Source of the DNA: Candidatus Vesicomyosocius sp. SY067_SCS001
GTDB lineage: Bacteria > Pseudomonadota > Gammaproteobacteria > PS1 > Pseudothioglobaceae
DNA length: 64,000 nucleotides
Reading direction: 5' to 3'
NCBI RefSeq assembly: GCF_014706615.1
Contig: NZ_CP054877.1
Coordinates: forward strand, 620,001-684,000
Part shown: piece after piece, positions 1 through 9,466 of the stretch
Numbering within the stretch: the stretch's first letter is position 1
Layout of the letters: every line of letters begins with the position of its first letter
Translations under genes and position numbers: made by a program
Notes under the pieces: model-generated
Databases searched by the model: none
What the model was told of the DNA's origin: nothing
What the model saw: only the letters and a program-made list of their open reading frames with translations

Positions 1-414
1 AATAGAGATTTTAGCTCTACCAAGAATAGCATCTATCAAATCACTAACCAAATTATTGACATATCAAGTGCACTATTTACCTACCAGTTGAATTTCCTTC
101 AACAGTCCGTATATAAAACAGTAGATACTTTATCTCTATCATCATACTGCACTTACCACAATAATAACATCTAAAGTTATACCAATAGCAGTATAGTCCC
201 TCCTATAGCTTGATAAACTGATAATTTAATAGCCTTACTAGAAGTAATACACCCTTCCTTGCTAGCATACTAAATAATTGATCAGTTCCAAAATAAGAAT
301 ACTTATTTTTAATTTTTTATCTTGAGTTAATTTATAACTGACAAGACGATAAAATAAAACAAATAATACTATCCATAATATATTCTACATCTAGTTCTTA
401 TTGTTATATTAATA
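1..414. other. Non-coding spacer downstream of rplT
   Basis: AT-rich stretch with no open frame that I recognise. In many gammaproteobacteria pheS follows rplT, but no trace of it is visible here. The only structure I see is the hairpin at 290-310. Confidence 0.6.
290..318 (+). terminator. Hairpin plus T-run, possible rho-independent terminator
   Basis: An 8-bp stem, AAAATAAG (290-297) and CTTATTTT (302-309), with loop AATA, is followed on the plus strand by a T-rich tract. Read on the minus strand it lies about 105 bases after rplT but lacks a clean T-run, so it would serve a plus-strand transcript from outside the window better. The stem is weak. Confidence 0.3.
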
Positions 415-774
415 TTATACAGATAAAGCAAGTTTTACTTGGTCTACAATTTTTGCAAATGCTACTTTATCAAAAATAGCAATATCTGATAAAACTTTAC
501 GGTCAATTTTAATTCCTGCTTTACTCATACCATCAATCATTCTTGAATAACTTAAACCATTATTACGCGCTTCAGCATTAATACGCACAATCCAAAGTCT
601 GCGAAATTGACGTCGTCTTTGACGACGATCCCGATATGCATATTGTCCTGCTTTAATAATAGCCTGTTTAGCAATACGATACACTTTTGAACGAGCGCCA
701 TAATAACCCTTAGCTTTCTTTAAAATTTTTTTATGTTTAGCGTGCGCTTGCACACCTCTTGATACTCTTGCCAT
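415..774 (-). CDS. rplT: 50S ribosomal protein L20
   Basis: Protein L20 of the large ribosomal subunit, needed early in 50S assembly. The 119 aa length is normal for the family. The basic N-terminal half ([20 protein letters not shown]) is the 23S rRNA-binding extension, and the C-terminal half is the globular domain. It lies 12 bases after rpmI in the conserved order thrS-infC-rpmI-rplT. In E. coli L20 represses rpmI-rplT translation through an mRNA structure; I did not find that structure here. Confidence 0.97.
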   Translation of the reverse strand: MARVSRGVQAHAKHKKILKKAKGYYGARSKVYRIAKQAIIKAGQYAYRDRRQRRRQFRRLWIVRINAEARNNGLSYSRMIDGMSKAGIKIDRKVLSDIAIFDKVAFAKIVDQVKLALSV

Positions 775-786
775 TTTTTATACTCT

Positions 787-984
787 TTAACTATACGGTA
801 ACATTTTACGAACCATTGGAATATCTACTTTCTCAATAGAGTCTGGTGCGCGCAAACTACGTTTTCTAGAAGTACTCTTTTTAGTCAAAATATGACGTAA
901 ATGAGAGTGTTTACATTTATAACCACCACTGGCAGTTTTTTTGAAGCGCTTTGCAGCGCCTTTATTAGTTTTTAATTTCGGCAT
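787..984 (-). CDS. rpmI: 50S ribosomal protein L35
   Basis: Small basic protein of the large subunit, 65 aa as usual for the family. It begins [20 protein letters not shown], the typical L35 N-terminus, and the C-terminus carries the conserved RKMLPY motif. It sits between infC and rplT and is surely cotranscribed with both. The bases before the ATG (AAAAAAGGAGTAAATA) contain a good ribosome binding site. Confidence 0.97.
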
Positions 985-1038
985 TATTTACTCCTTTTTT
1001 AGCCCTATCAAGCTTTTGTATTGTAAGACTTTTTAGTC

Positions 1039-1569
1039 TTACTTTTTCTTTGATTTAGGTGCCAGCATCATGCCAAGCTGACGACCTTCCATTTTTGCCT
1101 TTTGTTCAACATTAGCAAAATCTTCTGTATCTTTCTCTATTCTATCTAGCATTTTCATGCCTAATTCCTTATGTTGCATCTCACGACCACGAAACCAAAT
1201 ACCAACTTTAACTTTATCCCCATTATCTAGGAACTTGACTACATTTCTAAATTTAATTTGATAATCACTCTCTTCGGTACCTGGACGATATTTAATAGTT
1301 TTAACTGTATTCCTCTTTTGTTTCTTTTTAGCTTCTTTCCTTTGTTGCTTTAATTCATAAAGAAACTTACCAAAATCCATAATTTTACAAACAGGCGGTT
1401 TGGCATTAGGAGAAACTTCTACTAAATCTAGATCAGACTGAATTGCTTCTTGCTTCGCAATATCAGTACTAACGATACCAATCTGCGAGCCTTTAGCGTC
1501 AATTAATCGAACTTTTGTTACCCTAATGGCGTCATTAATTCGAGTTTTTACTTTATTTGGTTTTTTAAT
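1039..1569 (-). CDS. infC: Translation initiation factor IF-3, AUU start
   Basis: IF-3 binds the 30S subunit and rejects wrong start codons. The first ATG in this frame (1380) would give only 113 aa, lacking the N-terminal domain. The frame stays open upstream and encodes the missing IF-3 N-domain ([20 protein letters not shown], then [20 protein letters not shown]). An AGGAG lies 5 bases before ATT at 1567-1569, so the start is ATT, giving 176 aa. An ATT directly before it (1570-1572) is too close to the AGGAG. AUU starts are known for infC and allow IF-3 to limit its own translation. The start lies 22 bases inside the end of thrS, so the two genes are coupled. Confidence 0.93.
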   Translation of the reverse strand: MKKPNKVKTRINDAIRVTKVRLIDAKGSQIGIVSTDIAKQEAIQSDLDLVEVSPNAKPPVCKIMDFGKFLYELKQQRKEAKKKQKRNTVKTIKYRPGTEESDYQIKFRNVVKFLDNGDKVKVGIWFRGREMQHKELGMKMLDRIEKDTEDFANVEQKAKMEGRQLGMMLAPKSKKK

Positions 1570-3458
1570 AATGTCTCCTGGTTTACTTTTTTTATAAACG
1601 TTCCAACGCTCATTGCACCTAAATCCTTTCCACCACGTTGTCGTACTGAAACTTGACCTTTCTCCATTTCACGATTACCAACCACTAAAATATAAGGATA
1701 ACGTTGTAGTGAATGCTCGCGTATTTTAAAGCTTACCTTCTCATTTCGCAAGTCTGAAATAACTCTAAGTCCTTGTTTTTTTAACTTTTTAACAATATCT
1801 ACAATAAAATTTGCTTGTTTTTCAGAAATATTGATAATAACCGCCTGAATAGGTGATAGCCAACAAGGGTACGCACCCTCATAATGTTCAATTAAAATAC
1901 CTAAAAATCGTTCTAATGAACCCATAATGGCACGATGCAATATAACTGGAGTTTGCTTTACACTATTTTCATCAACAAATTGTGCACCTAAACGTTTTGG
2001 CATAGAAAAATCAACCTGCAAGGTGCCACATTGCCACTGCCTATCTAAACAATCCTTTAATATAAATTCAATTTTAGGACCGTAAAATGCACCTTCTCCT
2101 TCTTGTAACTCCCATACAATATTCTTAGCATTTAACGCTTCTGCCAATGCTATCTCAGATTTATCCCAGATTTCATTAGAACCAACCCGCTTTTCAGGTC
2201 GAGTAGATAACTTGATATTAATATTTTCAAATCCAAAATATTTATAGACATTAAATGTTAAATCAATAAAAGTTAAGACCTCACCTTGAATTTGTTCAGG
2301 TGTACAAAAAATATGCCCATCATCTTGTACAAAATTACGCACACGCATAATACCATGTAATGTACCTGAAGGTTCATTACGATGGCATGAGCCAAACTCT
2401 GCTAGACGTAACGGTAAATCACGATAAGACTTTAAACCTTGATTATAAATTTGAATGTGTGCAGGACAATTCATAGGTTTCACTACATAATAACGATCAC
2501 CACTATTGGTGGTAAACATAGCATCACCAAATTTATCCCAATGCCCTGACTTTTCCCAAAGACTTTTATCAATTAATTGTGGTGTATGTACCTCTTGATA
2601 ACCATTATCTCTGAAAATACCACGCATATATTGTTCAACCAATTGATATAAGATCCAACCCTTGGCATGCCAAAAAACCATACCAGGAGTCTCTTCTTCT
2701 ATGTGGAATAGATCTTGAGATTTTCCAATTTTACGATGATCTCGTCTCGCAACTTCTTCTAACTTATGTAAATATACTTTTAAATCTTGTTCATTTCCCC
2801 AAGCCGTACCATACACACGCTGTAACATTTCATTACTAGAATCACCACGCCAATAAGCACCCGCCAATTTCATCAACTTAAAGTTCTTAAGTTTAGCAGT
2901 TGAAGGTACATGCGGTCCACGACAAAGGTCAATAAAATCGCCTTGCTTATACAAAGATAGTATTTGATTAGCAGGAATTGACTCAATAATTTGAACCTTG
3001 TAATACTCGCCCTTATCTTTAAAAAACTGTAATGTCTCATCACGACTCATTTCAAATCTTTCAATCTTAAGATTTTGCTTAACCAATTTGTGCATATTCT
3101 TTTCAATCTTAATTAAATCAGCTTCTAAAAAGCCATTTTTATAAGCAAAATCATAATAAAAGCCATTGTCAATTACAGGACCAATCGTCACCTGTGCATC
3201 TGGATACAGCATCTGAGTAGCTTGTGCCAATAAATGCGCTGTAGAATGGCGAATAATCTCAAGCCCTTGATCATCATTTGTCGTAATAATCGCAAGATTA
3301 GCATCCGTTTTAATTAAAAACGAAGTACTAACCAATTCGCCATCAACCTCACCAGCTAATGCAGCTTTAACCAAACCTATAGACTTTGCTACTTGCTCAA
3401 CACTAACTACTTGTTCAAATATTTTTTGGGTTCCATCTGGCAGAGTAATAATTGGCAT
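1548..3458 (-). CDS. thrS: Threonine-tRNA ligase
   Basis: Charges tRNA-Thr. The 636 aa length matches the bacterial family. Domains in order: N-terminal TGS domain (from about residue 1), the editing domain with the [10 protein letters not shown] zinc-site motif near 72 and the GFYYDF segment, the class II catalytic core ([10 protein letters not shown]; motif 2 [15 protein letters not shown]), and the anticodon-binding domain at the C-terminus ([17 protein letters not shown]). The ATG at 3458 gives the usual [11 protein letters not shown] start. It is first in the thrS-infC-rpmI-rplT run and 54 bases after recJ. No T-box is visible upstream. Confidence 0.97.
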   Translation of the reverse strand: MPIITLPDGTQKIFEQVVSVEQVAKSIGLVKAALAGEVDGELVSTSFLIKTDANLAIITTNDDQGLEIIRHSTAHLLAQATQMLYPDAQVTIGPVIDNGFYYDFAYKNGFLEADLIKIEKNMHKLVKQNLKIERFEMSRDETLQFFKDKGEYYKVQIIESIPANQILSLYKQGDFIDLCRGPHVPSTAKLKNFKLMKLAGAYWRGDSSNEMLQRVYGTAWGNEQDLKVYLHKLEEVARRDHRKIGKSQDLFHIEEETPGMVFWHAKGWILYQLVEQYMRGIFRDNGYQEVHTPQLIDKSLWEKSGHWDKFGDAMFTTNSGDRYYVVKPMNCPAHIQIYNQGLKSYRDLPLRLAEFGSCHRNEPSGTLHGIMRVRNFVQDDGHIFCTPEQIQGEVLTFIDLTFNVYKYFGFENINIKLSTRPEKRVGSNEIWDKSEIALAEALNAKNIVWELQEGEGAFYGPKIEFILKDCLDRQWQCGTLQVDFSMPKRLGAQFVDENSVKQTPVILHRAIMGSLERFLGILIEHYEGAYPCWLSPIQAVIINISEKQANFIVDIVKKLKKQGLRVISDLRNEKVSFKIREHSLQRYPYILVVGNREMEKGQVSVRQRGGKDLGAMSVGTFIKKVNQETLLKNQIK

Positions 3459-3512
3459 TACAAGAATATAAATCTAAAAAATAAAAAACTAAATTTTACC
3501 TTGATAATACTC

Positions 3513-5231
3513 TTATTTTAAGGCCTTTATTTGTACAATTATTAGTTGTAATGAAGTACTGCCTCTCCAACTATTAATGGATAATTTATAAACCGCCAAA
3601 ACTTTCACAAACTCAAGTAACGGTTGAAAAAATACAATACCATCAAATACTTTAACATTACCATTTAATTTTAAGAGACATTTTATATGTTTTTTACCAA
3701 CCACTTTTTGCTCAATAATCTCAAATTCACCATAAAAAATTGGCTCGTCAAATCCTTGACCCCAAGGTCCAACATCAACTAATAATTGTGCATTGTTTAA
3801 TGATAATTCAAATACCTCTAATTCACCATCAGTTAACAAATTAACTTTAGATATCTGGTTATCTAGATGAATTTGAATAGCATCTGAAAAAGCTTGTTTA
3901 AAATTGGAAAAATTTTCAGATTTAATACTTAATCCTGCTGCCATAGCATGACCCCCGAATTTTACAATTAAATCAGGGTTTTGTCTATCTACTATATCTA
4001 ATAAATCTTTGATGTGTACACTGGGGATAGAACGAATAGAACCTTTTAAATAATTACCTGACTGAGCAAATATCGCAACTGGACAATGATAGTTTTCTTT
4101 AAGTTTACCAGCCACAATACCCACAATACCCTCATGCCAAGATGGTTCAAATAAACTAATGGCAAATCTATCATGACCCATATCTTTTTGTGTAATAGAT
4201 AATTCTTGCATATCAACAATAGATTGTGCTTGGTCTTGCATACGGGCTTGTTCTTGTTTGCGTTGTTGATTAAACCTTTCTAACTCTTGAGCATAACGCC
4301 TAGCATCATTTATATCATCAGTTAATAAGCAACGTATACCACATGAAATATCACTTAAACGCCCTGCTGCATTTAAACGTGGAGCTATAGAGAAAGCTAA
4401 ATCACTTGCACATAAAGTTGAACTTGGTCGATTTGAAATTTCTAATAACGCCAAAATACCTAGAGAACATTTTTTTTGTTGAATTCGTTTAATACCTTGA
4501 TCAACTAAAATTCTATTATTTTGATCAAGTTTTACTACATCAGCCACTGTACCAAGTGCAACCAAATCTAATACATTTCGTAAGTCTGGTGGAACAATTC
4601 TTTGATGGATAAAATAATCACTCTCACTTAAATGAGTTTTTAAAGCAGAAAATAGATAAAAACAAACTCCAACACCTGCTAAATTTTTGCTTAAAAATTC
4701 ACAATCTTTAAGATTGGGATTAATAATTGCATCTGCATTAGGAAGATTCTCATTGGGTAAGTGATGATCAGTTACAATGACTAAAATACCTGATAATTTT
4801 GCTAATTTTATCCCATCAAAACTTGAAATGCCATTATCAACTGTAATAATCACATCAGGCTGTTTTTCTTGAATAGCTAAGTTAACAATTTCCTCACTCA
4901 AACCATAACCATGTTCAAAACGATTAGGAACTAAAAAATCCACATATTTTGCTCCCATCATACGTAATGACTTAACTGCAACAACAGATGCAGTTGCACC
5001 ATCACAATCAAAATCACCAACAATCAAAATACGTTTTTGATTAAGTAAAGCTTGCTCAAGTAAGACAAGCGCGATATCTAGTTGAAGGAAATTAGGCTTT
5101 AATAGGTGACTAAGATTCAAAGACAAGTGCGACTCATTAATTCCACGAGCAGCATAAATTTTCTTTAAAAAAATAGGAATATCATCTGAATATGAATCAA
5201 ATAAATTTTGATCTATTGTTCTAATAAGCAT
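3513..5231 (-). CDS. recJ: Single-stranded-DNA-specific 5'-3' exonuclease RecJ
   Basis: DHH-family exonuclease acting in recombination and mismatch repair. Motifs visible: GDFDCDGATA (motif I), VDNG, TDHHLP (the DHH motif), FGGHAMAAGLS in the DHHA1 domain, and a C-terminal OB-type segment. The open frame extends to 5306, but the first 25 residues (a hydrophobic run beginning MMYHFF) do not look like RecJ and overlap the upstream gene. I therefore choose the ATG at 5231, which gives 572 aa and overlaps that gene's stop by 11 bases. Its presence shows some recombination capacity survives; recA lies outside this window if it exists. Confidence 0.93.
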   Translation of the reverse strand: MLIRTIDQNLFDSYSDDIPIFLKKIYAARGINESHLSLNLSHLLKPNFLQLDIALVLLEQALLNQKRILIVGDFDCDGATASVVAVKSLRMMGAKYVDFLVPNRFEHGYGLSEEIVNLAIQEKQPDVIITVDNGISSFDGIKLAKLSGILVIVTDHHLPNENLPNADAIINPNLKDCEFLSKNLAGVGVCFYLFSALKTHLSESDYFIHQRIVPPDLRNVLDLVALGTVADVVKLDQNNRILVDQGIKRIQQKKCSLGILALLEISNRPSSTLCASDLAFSIAPRLNAAGRLSDISCGIRCLLTDDINDARRYAQELERFNQQRKQEQARMQDQAQSIVDMQELSITQKDMGHDRFAISLFEPSWHEGIVGIVAGKLKENYHCPVAIFAQSGNYLKGSIRSIPSVHIKDLLDIVDRQNPDLIVKFGGHAMAAGLSIKSENFSNFKQAFSDAIQIHLDNQISKVNLLTDGELEVFELSLNNAQLLVDVGPWGQGFDEPIFYGEFEIIEQKVVGKKHIKCLLKLNGNVKVFDGIVFFQPLLEFVKVLAVYKLSINSWRGSTSLQLIIVQIKALK

Positions 5232-5773
5232 TGCTAACTGTTTGAATATAGGAATCAAAGGATTTATCAGAACTTTTACTACCGCAATAAAAAAATGGTA
5301 CATCAATTGCGATATTTATATCTTGTTCATCCGAACTCCAGTAGGACTGACCTTTTGTATTCGGAAAAAAAAGTAGATTAATAAGCAAATCATTATCGCC
5401 ATAAAATAATAAGGTTCTTAATTCTGACTCACTAGGTAACTGCCAAGTATTTTGCTTACATAACTTAACTATATTTAGTACATTAATAAATGCCTGAGTA
5501 TTGCAATTTTTACCCCAGTGACAATGGTGACTATAGTCACCATTGCTAACCCCCTGATTAAACATCAAACCAAATGTAACTACTATTTTCATCTTGCAAT
5601 CCTTTATCGCTTAATTTTACTTCCCATATCAGCTTAGACTTTTGATCAAGTACACATCGATGATCTTTAGACTCACTTTTAATAATATTTTCTCGTTCTG
5701 AGACCTTAATTAACTGTGCATTAACAATCAACCTATAAATAAATAATATTAAACAAACAATTATTTTATGCAT
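5221..5773 (-). pseudogene. Exported DUF1566 (Lcl C-terminal domain) protein, frameshifted
   Basis: Two overlapping frames together make one protein. The 5' part (5773 to 5558) has a signal peptide (MHKIIVCLILFIYRLIVNA) and the typical domain start CVLDQKSKLIWEVK...LQDENSSYIWFD. The 3' part (from the overlap to 5221) continues with GKNCNTQAFINVLN...LCKQNTWQLPSESELRTLL...SYWSSD, the middle and end of the same domain. Removing one T from the GTTT at about 5561-5565 joins them as ...YIWFDV-NQGVSNG.... It lies between thiO (8-base overlap) and recJ (11-base overlap). The domain is usually periplasmic or cell-surface, function unknown. A recent one-base insertion is the simplest reading. Confidence 0.75.
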
Positions 5774-6752
5774 TGATAATCAACTGTTTAATTCGATCTG
5801 AACTAGCAGGTGCCATATTCAAACCATTACAAAAATGTCCAGTATTTATGAATAAATGTTCAAATTGTTCATGTTTACCTAATATGACCTTACCAGAAAG
5901 GCTTGCTGGTCTAAAACCAGACCAATGATGTTCAATTTTCGCATTAAATAAAGATGAAAATCTTTGGTAAGCAAATTTATGGAGTGATTTTTGAACAACA
6001 ATATCGATATGATTATCAAAACCAACATTTTCCATGGTAGAGCCTACTAATATTCTCCCATCCTTCCTTGGAATGATATATCTACCTTGATCTAATACAA
6101 TATTTTTTACCATATTTTTTGTGGATTTAAGAATAATCATTTGTCCTTTCATTGGAAAAACTTCATCAACAAGTTTTAACCATTTTGAACTCCATGCGCC
6201 AGAACAAACAATAACATCTTGTGCTAAATAATTTTTATTTTTAGTTCTTACGCCAATCACTTTATTGTTTTTTATCAATAAATTATTCACCTTAACATAC
6301 TCTATGATATCCACCCCTTTATTTAAAATATCAACCTTTAATGCTTGTAGCAACCTCGGATTACGAACTTGAGCAATGTTGGAAAACAGTGCACCATCAG
6401 CATAAGGTTGATAATCAACATGATATTTATTCATCCATTGAGTTGCTAATGGCAAGTCATATTCATCCATCATTAACAAGCCAGATTGAATATATTGCGG
6501 ATCAATGCCAGTATCTTCAAAAATTTGTAAACATAGATCTTCATAAATTATTTGTGAAGCAAAACTTAATTCATTAGTTAAATCATCATAACGCCAAGGA
6601 TACAATGGACTAATAATACCACCACCTGCCCAAGATGACTCTTTACCGCATTCACGTTGATCTAACAAAGTAACACTAACACCTGCCATTATCAATGTCC
6701 TTGCACTCATCATACCAATAATACCGCCACCAATTACCAAACAATCAGTCAT
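5766..6752 (-). CDS. thiO: FAD-dependent glycine oxidase ThiO
   Basis: DAO-family flavoenzyme that oxidises glycine to dehydroglycine for the thiazole part of thiamine. The dinucleotide-binding motif CLVIGGGIIGMMSARTL is at the N-terminus, with SSWAGGGIISPLYPWRYDDL typical of ThiO, and HFCNGLNMAP near the C-terminus (family form GHYRNGILLAPAT). The ATG at 6752 overlaps the lspA stop as ATGA and has GGAG 5 bases upstream, so I prefer it to the TTG at 6761. Length is 328 aa. Other thi genes are not in the window. A related D-amino acid dehydrogenase is less likely. Confidence 0.85.
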   Translation of the reverse strand: MTDCLVIGGGIIGMMSARTLIMAGVSVTLLDQRECGKESSWAGGGIISPLYPWRYDDLTNELSFASQIIYEDLCLQIFEDTGIDPQYIQSGLLMMDEYDLPLATQWMNKYHVDYQPYADGALFSNIAQVRNPRLLQALKVDILNKGVDIIEYVKVNNLLIKNNKVIGVRTKNKNYLAQDVIVCSGAWSSKWLKLVDEVFPMKGQMIILKSTKNMVKNIVLDQGRYIIPRKDGRILVGSTMENVGFDNHIDIVVQKSLHKFAYQRFSSLFNAKIEHHWSGFRPASLSGKVILGKHEQFEHLFINTGHFCNGLNMAPASSDRIKQLIINA

Positions 6753-7207
6753 TTTCTCCAATCCACTATTATCAATACTACTACACCAATACTGATAAAA
6801 ATATCAGCAAAATTAAAAATTGGATAATTAAATCCACTGTAGTGAAAATCAATAAAATCAACAACAAATCCATTAGTAATTCGATCAATCATATTACCAA
6901 TTGCACCTGATAAAATCAATACTAGACTGATAAGTTTAAACTTACATCTCAAAGACGTTCTTAGAATCCAAATACTAATAATAACACTAGAAATTGCAGA
7001 AATACCTGATAAGAAATAACGTTGCCAACCACTATTATCAGCTAAAAAACTAAATGCTGCACCATAATTATGGGAAAAAGTTAACGATAAAAATTCATTA
7101 ATGATAATTGAATTATCAATACCTAAATATTCATAAGCTAACAATTTTGTTAACTGGTCACAAATAACTAATAATACAACTATTAAAAAATAATGTCTTA
7201 CTTTCAT
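6749..7207 (-). CDS. lspA: Lipoprotein signal peptidase (signal peptidase II)
   Basis: Aspartic protease of the inner membrane that removes signal peptides from prolipoproteins. The 152 aa hold four hydrophobic helices. The catalytic aspartates are in GAIGNMIDR (about residue 112) and FNFADIFI (about 133), and CDQLTK near residue 16 is the conserved N-terminal motif. It overlaps the preceding membrane ORF by 4 bases and thiO by 4, so it is in the middle of a coupled operon. The usual upstream neighbour ileS is absent. Its substrates include the lipoprotein at 38156-38764. Confidence 0.96.
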   Translation of the reverse strand: MKVRHYFLIVVLLVICDQLTKLLAYEYLGIDNSIIINEFLSLTFSHNYGAAFSFLADNSGWQRYFLSGISAISSVIISIWILRTSLRCKFKLISLVLILSGAIGNMIDRITNGFVVDFIDFHYSGFNYPIFNFADIFISIGVVVLIIVDWRK

Positions 7208-7566
7208 ATTGAATTTAGATTAAATTTTAATATAACAATAACGAGTATTACAAACTCCAAACCAATAACAATCCAAAACAAATTACCAAATTCTATATAA
7301 TTCTGTAAATTAGTTATAATGCCACCTATAATAATTTCTCTATTGACAATAACAATTTTGTTTAAATATTTGGTGAATAAATTAACAGTAGCAAGTGTAA
7401 TACTACTAACAATAGCAGCTAATTTAGCAAAGAAAGATTCATCAAAAACAAGAACATAAATTTGCCAAAAACTAAGGACAACACTAACTAATAATATAGT
7501 TCGATAAATAAAAATAACAATTATTACTATTTTAATATGTCTAATTAACAGTAACATCCAAATCAT
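7204..7566 (-). CDS. Small membrane protein of unknown function
   Basis: I do not recognise this 120-aa protein. It has hydrophobic segments at about residues 5-35, 43-63 and 95-116, with few charged residues between. An AAGGA 8 bases before the ATG at 7566 supports the start, and it overlaps lspA by 4 bases, so translation of the two is probably coupled. It occupies the place where ileS usually stands. It could be a lineage-specific membrane protein or the surviving end of a larger, decayed one. Confidence 0.6.
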   Translation of the reverse strand: MIWMLLLIRHIKIVIIVIFIYRTILLVSVVLSFWQIYVLVFDESFFAKLAAIVSSITLATVNLFTKYLNKIVIVNREIIIGGIITNLQNYIEFGNLFWIVIGLEFVILVIVILKFNLNSI

Positions 7567-8190
7567 GAGTCAGTCCTTGAAATAAGTAAATAATCATACT
7601 AATGAGCAATAATAAGAATAAGAACAACTTATTGTGAATAAAATTTATTGTTGTATCTCATTATCACAATAAAAACAGTAAATATCAACCAACCAAATAA
7701 TATTTGATTATTCATATGCAAAATAGCAACTATATTCAACTTAAACAAAATTACGCCTAAAATTGATAATAAAAGGAACAAATAAGGCAATTATAAATAC
7801 TACTTCACAATTATTACTACAAATTCACAATTATTACTACAAATTCACAATTATTACTACAAACATCTGTCAATTTACCGCCTATCAAACTCATTACAAA
7901 TATAGACCAACACAATGAAAGCCTTGATAAAAACTTAATAATTACAAGTTCAGTTAACTCGAATGCTGACATGTTCAAAGTATATTTCACTCAAAAATTT
8001 TTAGCAATGGAAATAAAAACACTGCTACCATAAAAAAATAAATGAGAAACAGAGGAATATAGCTAATTCTAAGCATTCGAATAGATATCAAGAAAATATA
8101 TAACATACAATAAACATATAAAATATGTTAATCATTATAAGTGTTGTATACGTTATAATTTACTTTTTGTTAAAACAAAATTATAAATCT
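7567..8190. other. Spacer between the lspA operon and fabI, with tandem repeat
   Basis: Holds both divergent upstream regions. A 53-codon hydrophobic minus-strand frame ends near 7620 with the segment HMNNQILFGWLIF. It lacks a ribosome site and a good start, so it may be chance or a remnant. The clearest structure is the 20-base repeat at 7804-7863. Confidence 0.5.
7804..7863. repeat. Three perfect tandem copies of a 20-bp unit
   Basis: The unit TTCACAATTATTACTACAAA occurs three times without a mismatch at 7804-7823, 7824-7843 and 7844-7863. It lies in non-coding DNA. There are no spacers between the copies, so this is a minisatellite-type duplication and not a CRISPR array. Confidence 0.97.
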
Positions 8191-8973
8191 ATGGGTTTCT
8201 TAACTGGTAAAAAAGCACTTATTGTTGGTGTTGCATCAAATCGCTCTATTGCTTGGGGAATTGCACAAGCTATGGCTAAACAAGATTGTGAGATTGCACT
8301 AACTTATCAAAATGATAAACTTAAAAAACGGGTTAATAAATGTGCAATAGTTTGTCACTCAAATATTATTATTAAGTGTAATGTTGCTAGTGATAAGGAC
8401 ATTGAAAAAACCTTTAAAAAATTAAAAAACTATTGGGATAATTTTGATATCATTATCCATTCAATTGCTTTTGCACCACGTGAAGCGCTAAATGGTAACT
8501 ATATTCAAGCTACTACTCGTGAAAATTTTGCTATAACACATGATATTAGTTCATACAGTTTTACTGCGCTAGCCAAATATGCATCCTCCATGCTTAATGA
8601 TAATGGAGCATTATTAACAGTTAGTTATTTAGGCAGTATTAGATCTATTCCAAATTATAATGTAATGGGAGTGGCCAAGGCCTCTCTTGAGGCTAATGTT
8701 CGTTATATGGCAACAGCTTTAGGACCTGAAAGAGGAATTCGCGTTAATGCAGTATCATCAGGCCCAATTAAAACTTTAGCAGCTGCTGGTATCAAAAACT
8801 TTAGCAAACTGCTTGATTATGCTGCAGATAGTTCTGCACTTAAACGTAACGTAACCATTGAAGAAGTAGGCAATACTGCTGCATTTTTATGTTCTGATTT
8901 AGCCTCAGGTATCACCGGTGAAATCACTTATGTTGATTCTGGTTATAATTTCTATGATAAGGGACCGAATTAA
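8191..8973 (+). CDS. fabI: Enoyl-[acyl-carrier-protein] reductase (NADH)
   Basis: Final reductase of the type II fatty acid elongation cycle, a short-chain dehydrogenase. The N-terminus [20 protein letters not shown] with the SNRSIAWG cofactor site is diagnostic for FabI. The region YxxxxxxK usual for the family appears as [13 protein letters not shown], and a C-terminal [11 protein letters not shown] follows. The frame is open from 8125, but the extra 22 hydrophobic residues are outside the family, so I start at 8191 (260 aa). No strong ribosome site is seen before either start. Confidence 0.93.
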   Translation: MGFLTGKKALIVGVASNRSIAWGIAQAMAKQDCEIALTYQNDKLKKRVNKCAIVCHSNIIIKCNVASDKDIEKTFKKLKNYWDNFDIIIHSIAFAPREALNGNYIQATTRENFAITHDISSYSFTALAKYASSMLNDNGALLTVSYLGSIRSIPNYNVMGVAKASLEANVRYMATALGPERGIRVNAVSSGPIKTLAAAGIKNFSKLLDYAADSSALKRNVTIEEVGNTAAFLCSDLASGITGEITYVDSGYNFYDKGPN

Positions 8974-9089
8974 CAATATTATAGAAAAGAAGCTAGCTTA
9001 TTATAATAGTGTATCTTTATAAATATATGAAAGTCTCGCATTATTAATACAATGTTCTGTAAATAATAAAATTCTAATTACTCCAAAAT

Positions 9090-9123
9090 ATAATCTCGAT
9101 ATCTTTATAATCTCGATATCTTT
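9090..9123. repeat. Tandem duplication of a 17-bp unit
   Basis: ATAATCTCGATATCTTT occurs twice back to back (9090-9106 and 9107-9123) without a mismatch, in non-coding DNA. Confidence 0.95.
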
Positions 9124-9170
9124 ATTGAGTATTTAAACCATTTGATTTTATCTGTCTTTTTACAAAAAGC

Positions 9171-9200
9171 TTAGTCCAGTATCTATTAGTCCAGTATCTA
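9171..9200. repeat. Tandem duplication of a 15-bp unit
   Basis: TTAGTCCAGTATCTA occurs twice back to back (9171-9185 and 9186-9200) without a mismatch, only 47 bases after the other duplication. Confidence 0.95.
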
Positions 9201-9466
9201 GATACCCCTATCCTCTTAAATTTAACCTATGGAATTTAATGTTGACTAATCTCTATTTTTTCTATTAAAAGAATTACTATACCATATATTATCTCTTTTT
9301 TATTTCAAAATAAAAAATATAATTAGATTAATTAACTAAATATCAGACAAATTAAATTTTGATATACATATTATAACAAAATTATTAACAATAGTTTTTA
9401 ATGATGATAATAGTATACCCAAAAATATTTTATATAAAGATTACTATACCTTCTAGTAAATTCAAT

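Larger units (their letters stand above)
8974..9466. other. Non-coding spacer with two tandem duplications
   Basis: Lies between the convergent ends of fabI and ppiD. I see no gene. It contains the two short tandem duplications listed separately (9090-9123 and 9171-9200). Confidence 0.6.

Noticed and set aside
3459-3512. T-box or attenuator before thrS
   Set aside because: Only 54 bases separate recJ and thrS, with no T-box motif or terminator visible.
5558-5592. Programmed +1 frameshift in the DUF1566 gene
   Set aside because: The GTT-TAA site resembles prfB-type shifting only loosely, there is no stimulatory element in view, and a one-base insertion is simpler.
7804-7863. CRISPR array
   Set aside because: The 20-bp copies are directly adjacent, with no spacers, and there are no cas genes.
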